Below, one piece after another: positions 58,653 to 64,000 of a DNA stretch of 64,000 nucleotides. The stretch is taken from the NCBI RefSeq assembly GCF_022394535.1, contig NZ_CP089414.1:4278001-4342000 (forward strand), written 5' to 3'. Position numbers and translations under genes: made by a program. The stretch is from Dyella terrae. GTDB taxonomy: Bacteria > Pseudomonadota > Gammaproteobacteria > Xanthomonadales > Rhodanobacteraceae. Position 1 is the stretch's first letter. The number at the start of each line of letters is the position of its first letter. A model generated the notes under the pieces. The model made no database searches. It was not told where the DNA came from and saw only the letters and a list, made by a program, of their open reading frames with translations.

Positions 58653-61294
58653 CGCGTGGTCTCCGGTTTGACGGTGTCGATCAGCGAGGTCAGCTTGAGC
58701 GCCGTCTTGAGGGCATGCAGGTCTGCCTGGCTGTTGACGGCGATATCCACATGCTCGCCCGGCAGCAGGTCAAAGGCATTGTTGGAAAGGGTGGCGTCGA
58801 GCTTGCCCAGGTCGATCCACACGCCACGAGCGAGCTGCTTTGTGCTGACGCGCAACACCGTGCTGTTGTCGTCCTTGATCCACTCGGCGCTCAGGCCGGG
58901 GTGCTTGGGCAGATTCAGTGTCTTGGCAAGACCAAAGTAGAGCAGGTGATGCGCCACGACCTCGTCGTTCTCGATCACATCGAAGGAGGCGACGCTTTGC
59001 GTGGGTTTGGCACCGTGCAGCAGCTCTGCGTCGCTGAACTCGCCAACGGATGTGCTGCTAAGTGCGGCGGCTTCCACCGGCTCGCTCTTCTCGCTGAGCA
59101 ACTTGCCCGCCATGTCATAGACGCGTGTGCGCAGCGTGGCGTTGAAGGGCGTGGTGCGATCGGAGACCAGATGCAGCGTGGTGTGGCCATCACGGCGGAT
59201 CGGCACCACATCCACCGGTGCATAGAAGCGCTTGGCGTGGAACTGCAGCGCCTTCCAGCGGCCGTAGTAGTCGATGCTGGACCAGGACGACCCCGGCCAT
59301 ACGTCGTTGAGCTGCCAGTACAGCGAGCCCATGCTCTGCGGTCGCGCGCTGCGCAGGTGTTCTGCCGCAAGCTCGATGCCCTCGGCCTGCATCAACTGGC
59401 TGAGGTAGACGAAGGAGGCGAAGTCCTTCGGCTCGCCGTAGTTGGCGCGGATGTACAGCAGCAAGCGGTCGTTGCCATTGCCATTGGCGAACTTCTGGTG
59501 CGCACGCATCACCGGCGAGTTCGGCGTCATATCGGCCGGCGTGGCGAAACTCTCGATGGTCGACATCACCGGGAAGGACTGCAGGCCGTACTCAGACTGG
59601 AAGCGCGGCGTGATGTCCAGATAGTGATCGATGGGCTCGGAACCCGACCACACCTTCCAGTAGTGGTAATCGCCGTCGTTCAGCACGTTGGCTTCGCCAT
59701 CGAAATCCGTGCTGGGCGAGCTGGCCCAGTAGGGCACGTCGGGATCGTTGGTCTTCACCACTTCGCGCAGCGTGTGACCGAATAGCTCGCGCATGCCGTT
59801 CTCGATGCGCTGGCGTTCGTCGGTGCTGATCGCTTTCTTGAAGTCGATACGGTCTGGCCAGGATTCCCAGCCGGTCTGCACTTCGTTGTTGCCACACCAC
59901 AGCACGATGCTGGGGTGGTTGCGCAAGCGGCGTACCTGTTCCTCGGCTTCGACGCGCGAGTTGCCTAGGAACTCGTGGTCATACGGCGTAATCGCGCCGC
60001 CAAACATGAAGTCCTGCCAGATCATGATGCCCATCTGGTCGGCCAGGTCGTAGAACGCATCGCTCTGGTAGTAACCGCCACCCCACATGCGCAGCATGTT
60101 CATGTTGGCATCGCGGGTGGAGGTGAGCAGCTGCTTGAGTTGTTCCGGCGTGGTGCGCTCCGGGAAGCTATCGGTCGGGATGAGATCCGCGCCCTTGGCG
60201 AAGATCGGCACGCCGTTCACTACGAAGGCGAAGCCGCGCCCCCACTGATCACGATCGCGGCGCAGTTCGACGCTGCGCAGGCCGGTGCTGCGATCGGCGC
60301 TGGCGAGGGTGTCATTGCCGCGCTTCACTTCCATGTGGAAGCGATAGAGGTTCTGCATGCCGTAGCCGGCAGGCCACCAGCGTTCGGGCTTGGCGATGGC
60401 GAACGGTACGCGCAGCGTGTTGTCGCCGGATTTGAGCGTGGCATCCTGGGCTATCTCGCCTTGGCTGCCATCCGGCGCGGTCCAGCTCACCGTGACGCGT
60501 GCACGGCCAGCCTTGCCTGCCTGTAGCGAGACTTCCGCGGCGAGTTCGGCGTTGTCGGCATCCACGTGCGGCTGGGCAATGTGGAAATCCTCCAGTCGCG
60601 CGTCGGTCCAGCTTTCCAGTTGCACCGGCTGCCAGATGCCCATCGTGACGAAGCGCGGGCCCCAATCCCAGCCGTACTGGTAATTGGCCTTGCGCACGTA
60701 GTTGGAGGTCTGCTTGCCCTTGGGCTCGTCGCCGAAGGCGGAGTCGAATTCGCCGGGCAGGGCATATGGCTGCATTAGCAGCCACGGTTGCAGTTTCGCG
60801 ATGGGCGAATGCAGGCGCACGGTGAGCGTGTTGCTGCCGGCGTGCAGCACATCCTTCACGGGCAGGCGCCAGCGGCGGAACATGTTGCCGGTTTTCAGTA
60901 GTGGCTTGTCGTTGAGGCTGATGTCAGCAAAGGTGTCCACGCCGTCGAATACCAGGTCGACGTGGTCCTGCTTCAGCGTGGCGGCATCGACGTTGAAGAC
61001 TAGCTGGTAGTCCCAGTCGGCCAGGCCGATCCATTGCTGTTGCGCTTCGTTGTCGCGGAAGAACGGGTCGCCGATGTTGCCGGTGGTCAGCAGATCGGTC
61101 TGCACGCTGCCAGGCACGTGGGCAGGGGTCCAGGTCGTCTGGTCAGGGTGCTGAGCAACCAGCGCTGAGTCGGGCGCCAGGCGGAATTGCCAGCCGTCGT
61201 CGAGCGGCGTCACGGTGGTGGCGCCCAGCGTGGACGCGCGTGCGAAGGCGAGGGCGGCCAGCAGGCCAACGGAAAGACGTGTCAGGGATGACAA
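58649..61294 (-). CDS. GH2 family beta-mannosidase, exported
   Basis: An 881-aa protein with a Sec signal (about 1-25). GH2 domains follow in order: sugar-binding, immunoglobulin-like and TIM barrel. The acid/base Glu471 (LWCGNNEVQTG) and nucleophile Glu568 (RFQSEYGLQSF) are visible. It would cut the beta-mannose at the base of N-glycans or beta-mannosides. First gene of the enzyme operon. Confidence 0.92.
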   Translation of the reverse strand: MSSLTRLSVGLLAALAFARASTLGATTVTPLDDGWQFRLAPDSALVAQHPDQTTWTPAHVPGSVQTDLLTTGNIGDPFFRDNEAQQQWIGLADWDYQLVFNVDAATLKQDHVDLVFDGVDTFADISLNDKPLLKTGNMFRRWRLPVKDVLHAGSNTLTVRLHSPIAKLQPWLLMQPYALPGEFDSAFGDEPKGKQTSNYVRKANYQYGWDWGPRFVTMGIWQPVQLESWTDARLEDFHIAQPHVDADNAELAAEVSLQAGKAGRARVTVSWTAPDGSQGEIAQDATLKSGDNTLRVPFAIAKPERWWPAGYGMQNLYRFHMEVKRGNDTLASADRSTGLRSVELRRDRDQWGRGFAFVVNGVPIFAKGADLIPTDSFPERTTPEQLKQLLTSTRDANMNMLRMWGGGYYQSDAFYDLADQMGIMIWQDFMFGGAITPYDHEFLGNSRVEAEEQVRRLRNHPSIVLWCGNNEVQTGWESWPDRIDFKKAISTDERQRIENGMRELFGHTLREVVKTNDPDVPYWASSPSTDFDGEANVLNDGDYHYWKVWSGSEPIDHYLDITPRFQSEYGLQSFPVMSTIESFATPADMTPNSPVMRAHQKFANGNGNDRLLLYIRANYGEPKDFASFVYLSQLMQAEGIELAAEHLRSARPQSMGSLYWQLNDVWPGSSWSSIDYYGRWKALQFHAKRFYAPVDVVPIRRDGHTTLHLVSDRTTPFNATLRTRVYDMAGKLLSEKSEPVEAAALSSTSVGEFSDAELLHGAKPTQSVASFDVIENDEVVAHHLLYFGLAKTLNLPKHPGLSAEWIKDDNSTVLRVSTKQLARGVWIDLGKLDATLSNNAFDLLPGEHVDIAVNSQADLHALKTALKLTSLIDTVKPETTR

Positions 61295-61363
61295 GGCAAG
61301 GCGCTCCGCTTCTTGCTGAAAGGTCTCTTATCGCACAGGGCGAAAGAAAGTGGATATCGCCCC

Positions 61364-61391
61364 AAAAAAACGGGCGCTACGAGAGCGCCCG
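61364..61391 (-). terminator. Rho-independent terminator of the TonB receptor gene
   Basis: On the minus strand CGGGCGCT and AGCGCCCG pair perfectly around a 5-base loop, followed by TTTTTTT. It lies 13 bases after the receptor stop and separates it from the GH2 gene. Confidence 0.93.
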
Positions 61392-61404
61392 GAAGTGGGG
61401 GGTC

Positions 61405-64000
61405 TTACAACTTGAATCCGAGATTGACTGTGTACGTGCGGCCGTTCTTGTAAGCGTTTAGTGGCTGAGCCGGTGTGTTGTTGTAGACGAAGTAGGTGGA
61501 ATCCAGCAGGTTGGTGCCATCCAGCGAGACACGCATGTGGTCGTTGATCTGGTAACCCAGCGACGCATCCAGTTCGCGGAAGATGCCGGTGATCTGTGAG
61601 GACTGCAGCTGTGCGATCTGCGTGAAGTAGTGCGAGCGCCAGCTATAGGTGACGCGCGCGCTCCACGGTCCGTTCTCGAAGTAAGGCGTGAGGTTGAACG
61701 CGTTCTTCGAGTTGTACGGCAGCGGGAACCCGTTGCTGGTGTCCGCATCGGACAAGGTGTAGTTCGCCAGCAGGCCGAAGCCGTAGGCAAAGTTGCCCTG
61801 GTAGGTCAGCGACAGGCCCTTCACCTTGGCGACGCCGGCGTTCACCGGGATCTCCATCTGGTACACGTCGTCCTGCTGGTCGGTGACGTTGTAGTGCGTC
61901 TGCGGCACGTTGGTATTGAGGATGTAGCCGGAGATGCGACGGAAGAAGAATTCCGCCGACAGCAGGCTGTTCTCTGCGAAGTACCACTCGGCCGTCGCGT
62001 CGTAGTTGGTCGACTTGTACGGCTTCAGATCGGTGTTGCCACCCGAACCGGTAAGGGTGCGGTCATCCAGTGCGACGTACGGCGTCATTTCCTGGAAGCG
62101 CGGGCGCGCGACGGTCTTGGCGGCGGCAAAGCGCAGCGTGACGTCTTCAATGGGGTCGTACGCAATGTTGAACGACGGCAGCCATTCGCCATAGCTGCTG
62201 CGCTTGTCCACCGGTGCGTACTGGTTGTTACCGATGAAGTTGTAGCCGGTGACGGTATCGCGCGTGTGGAAATAGCGCATGCCGAAGTTGCCGCGGTAGT
62301 CGGTGCCGGCGAAATCGGCCTGCCAGTAGAACGCGCGATTCTGCTCCTGGATACCGTAGGTGGCCTTCGGGTCCATCGGCGCATTGCTATAGAGCGACTC
62401 GACGTAGCTCTTCAGGCCACCGCGGTTGATCTGTGTCCAGTTGGCCATGCTCGCGGTCGGGTCGAGGCCGTCGAGGTAGCCGCCAGGCGTGCCGCCGCCG
62501 TTGAGGTCAGCCAGTGATACACCGGAGCCATCCTGCGTGGGGATGCTTGCCTGGTAGCCGGTCTGACCGTTGTAGTGGTTGCTTGCCTTGATGCCCACTT
62601 CGATCTCGTTCAACGGGCCCCAGCTGAGGTCGTGGTTGAAGTCGGCCTGGAAGTAGCGCTCCTTGTCGTAGCTCGGCGCGTAGCTGAAGCCGGCGCCGTG
62701 GGCCAGCATGTCGCTCGGGTCGTTCGCGGCGTTGTAGTTGATCTGCGGGTTCTGGCCGTTGAGGTTCCAGTTGTAGCCGCCGTAGCCGCGGAACTGCACG
62801 TTGTAGATGCCCTGCGAACCACCGGTGGAGCTGGTGTAGCCCAACTGGCTGGATGCGTTCCAGCCGTCGCCGTGCCAGTCGGCACGCAACTGTGCGCTGC
62901 CGGTGTTGACCTTGGAGAAGCGCTCGTAGCCGTCCAGATAGGTCGGCGCACCTGCGCCGTACGAACCGCTGGTGGCCACGCCGTTGGAGAAGTTCATCGC
63001 CGTCGCGTCAGGCGCGCTGCCGGACCAGTCGCCGTAGCGGCTCTGGTTGAAGTTGTTGAACTTCTCGGTGACGTAAAGGCCGGTGAAGTTCAGCTCGAAC
63101 GCTTCGTTCGGCTTCCACTGGATATCGGTGGACACACCGTCGCGCTTACGCTCCTGCTTGAACAGGGCGGTGTTGATGGCGGTCGGGTACACGCCCGTCT
63201 GGCCCGGCGGCACCACACCCGGCGCGAACTGGTGGTTGGGGTCCGTATCGGTCGGGTCATTGGCGCGCTGGTAGCCGAAGATCTCGGTGCCTTCGCGCTG
63301 GATGACGCGGTCCGAATGCATCACCGAACCCAGCACGCCGAACGTGCTGTCGTTGTTTTTCCAGCTGTACAGCAGCGAACCCTGCGGCTCGCCCTTGTCG
63401 GCGCGGTCGTTGTACTGGTAGCCCAGCGTGCCGGTCAGCGTGTTGGCTTTCAGGTCCAGCGGGCGACGCGTGTTGATGATCACCGTACCGCCGATGGAGC
63501 CTTCATCGATGCGCGCCTGCGGGGTCTTGTAGACCTCTGCCGTACCGATGATTTCGGAGGTGAGCAGGCTGTAGTCGAACGAGCGGCTATCCGGGTTATT
63601 CGGGTCAGACGTCCAATTGGTCGACGCCAGCGTCTGGCCGTTGAGCAACAACCGGTTCAATGCCGGGTCGGTGCCGAGAATGCTGACCTTGTCACCCTCG
63701 CCGAAATTGCGGTCCACGCTGATGCCGGGCAGGTGCGAGAGCGATTCGGCCACGTTGGTGTCCGGGAACTTGCCCACGTCCTCAGCCGAGATCGCATCGA
63801 CGATGGAGTCGGAGTTGCGCTTGAGATCCAGCGACTTCTGCAGGCTGGCGCGGATGCCGGTAACGGTGACGCCTTCCAACTGCTTGGCCTTGGCCGGGTC
63901 CGTCGGATTGGACTGCCCGTTCGCCGTCTGTTGCGTGCTGCCATTGGGTGCCGTGCCCTGGGTGCTGGCGGCGTCCTGTGCCATGGCTGTTGCGCTCGCG
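61405..64000 (-). CDS. TonB-dependent outer-membrane receptor, N-terminus cut by window end
   Basis: At least 865 codons. A plug domain starts after VTVTGIRASLQKSLDLKR with DAISAEDVGKFPDTNVAES and the LNRLLLNGQTL region, followed by a barrel ending in an aromatic-rich strand (YTVNLGFKL). The frame continues past an ATG at 63984 as ASATA, which looks like the end of a signal peptide, so the true start is beyond the window. The subfamily is typical of xanthomonad carbohydrate receptors. Next to three mannosidases it probably imports mannose-containing glycans. Confidence 0.92.
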   Translation of the reverse strand, partial: ASATAMAQDAASTQGTAPNGSTQQTANGQSNPTDPAKAKQLEGVTVTGIRASLQKSLDLKRNSDSIVDAISAEDVGKFPDTNVAESLSHLPGISVDRNFGEGDKVSILGTDPALNRLLLNGQTLASTNWTSDPNNPDSRSFDYSLLTSEIIGTAEVYKTPQARIDEGSIGGTVIINTRRPLDLKANTLTGTLGYQYNDRADKGEPQGSLLYSWKNNDSTFGVLGSVMHSDRVIQREGTEIFGYQRANDPTDTDPNHQFAPGVVPPGQTGVYPTAINTALFKQERKRDGVSTDIQWKPNEAFELNFTGLYVTEKFNNFNQSRYGDWSGSAPDATAMNFSNGVATSGSYGAGAPTYLDGYERFSKVNTGSAQLRADWHGDGWNASSQLGYTSSTGGSQGIYNVQFRGYGGYNWNLNGQNPQINYNAANDPSDMLAHGAGFSYAPSYDKERYFQADFNHDLSWGPLNEIEVGIKASNHYNGQTGYQASIPTQDGSGVSLADLNGGGTPGGYLDGLDPTASMANWTQINRGGLKSYVESLYSNAPMDPKATYGIQEQNRAFYWQADFAGTDYRGNFGMRYFHTRDTVTGYNFIGNNQYAPVDKRSSYGEWLPSFNIAYDPIEDVTLRFAAAKTVARPRFQEMTPYVALDDRTLTGSGGNTDLKPYKSTNYDATAEWYFAENSLLSAEFFFRRISGYILNTNVPQTHYNVTDQQDDVYQMEIPVNAGVAKVKGLSLTYQGNFAYGFGLLANYTLSDADTSNGFPLPYNSKNAFNLTPYFENGPWSARVTYSWRSHYFTQIAQLQSSQITGIFRELDASLGYQINDHMRVSLDGTNLLDSTYFVYNNTPAQPLNAYKNGRTYTVNLGFKL

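Overview
The window is a high-GC gammaproteobacterial chromosome segment. Its gene order (murE-murF-mraY-ftsW-murG-murC-ddl-ftsQ-ftsA-ftsZ-lpxC, dciA-like gene, M23 peptidase, secA, then apaH/apaG/rsmA/pdxA/surA/lptD on the other strand), together with a TonB-dependent receptor beside mannosidases, points to the Xanthomonadales, most likely a Rhodanobacteraceae member such as Dyella, Luteibacter or Rhodanobacter. The family assignment is inference from content and order. No rRNA, tRNA, CRISPR array, transposase or integrase was recognised.

Layout. (1) 1-10781: tightly overlapped division and cell-wall (dcw) operon, + strand, entering the window inside murE and lacking murD. (2) 11248-16820: lpxC, a minus-strand DciA-like gene, a LytM/M23 endopeptidase and secA. 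(3) 16981-24013, minus strand: lptD-surA-pdxA-rsmA and apaG-apaH; apaG carries a one-base frameshift in a run of six G. (4) 24107-32781: msrB, a class II deacetylase-like gene, a cobalamin adenosyltransferase with a BtuM-like membrane protein, two ubiquinone hydroxylases (ubiH, ubiI-like), a small cysteine-containing orphan, a secreted dienelactone hydrolase, ispB and an MFS transporter. (5) 32889-44125: a DedA-rhodanese fusion, then a complete kdp potassium-uptake locus (tiny ORF, kdpF, A, B, a 66-aa ORF, an outer-membrane barrel, C, D, E). (6) 44357-44926: ssb.

(7) 45277-48543 is a low-GC accessory islet just downstream of ssb: a PIN-domain protein, an unrecognised protein and a trypsin-like serine protease without a signal peptide. 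It is followed by a candidate structured small RNA (48657-48782). This nuclease plus protease cassette is the best candidate in the window for an undescribed system, possibly defence related. (8) 48845-51524, minus strand: LysR regulator, a short-chain dehydrogenase lacking the catalytic Tyr, Ohr and a DUF1330 protein. (9) 51755-53292: a decayed fimbrial usher remnant next to an intact two-domain fimbrial adhesin. (10) 53520-54140: Mpg glycosylase.

(11) 54192-64000, minus strand: a mannoside-utilisation locus: TonB receptor (cut by the window end), GH2 beta-mannosidase, GH125, GH92 and a gluconokinase. The receptor would import oligosaccharides and the exported mannosidases would trim them; the receptor has its own terminator, so the enzymes form a separate downstream operon.
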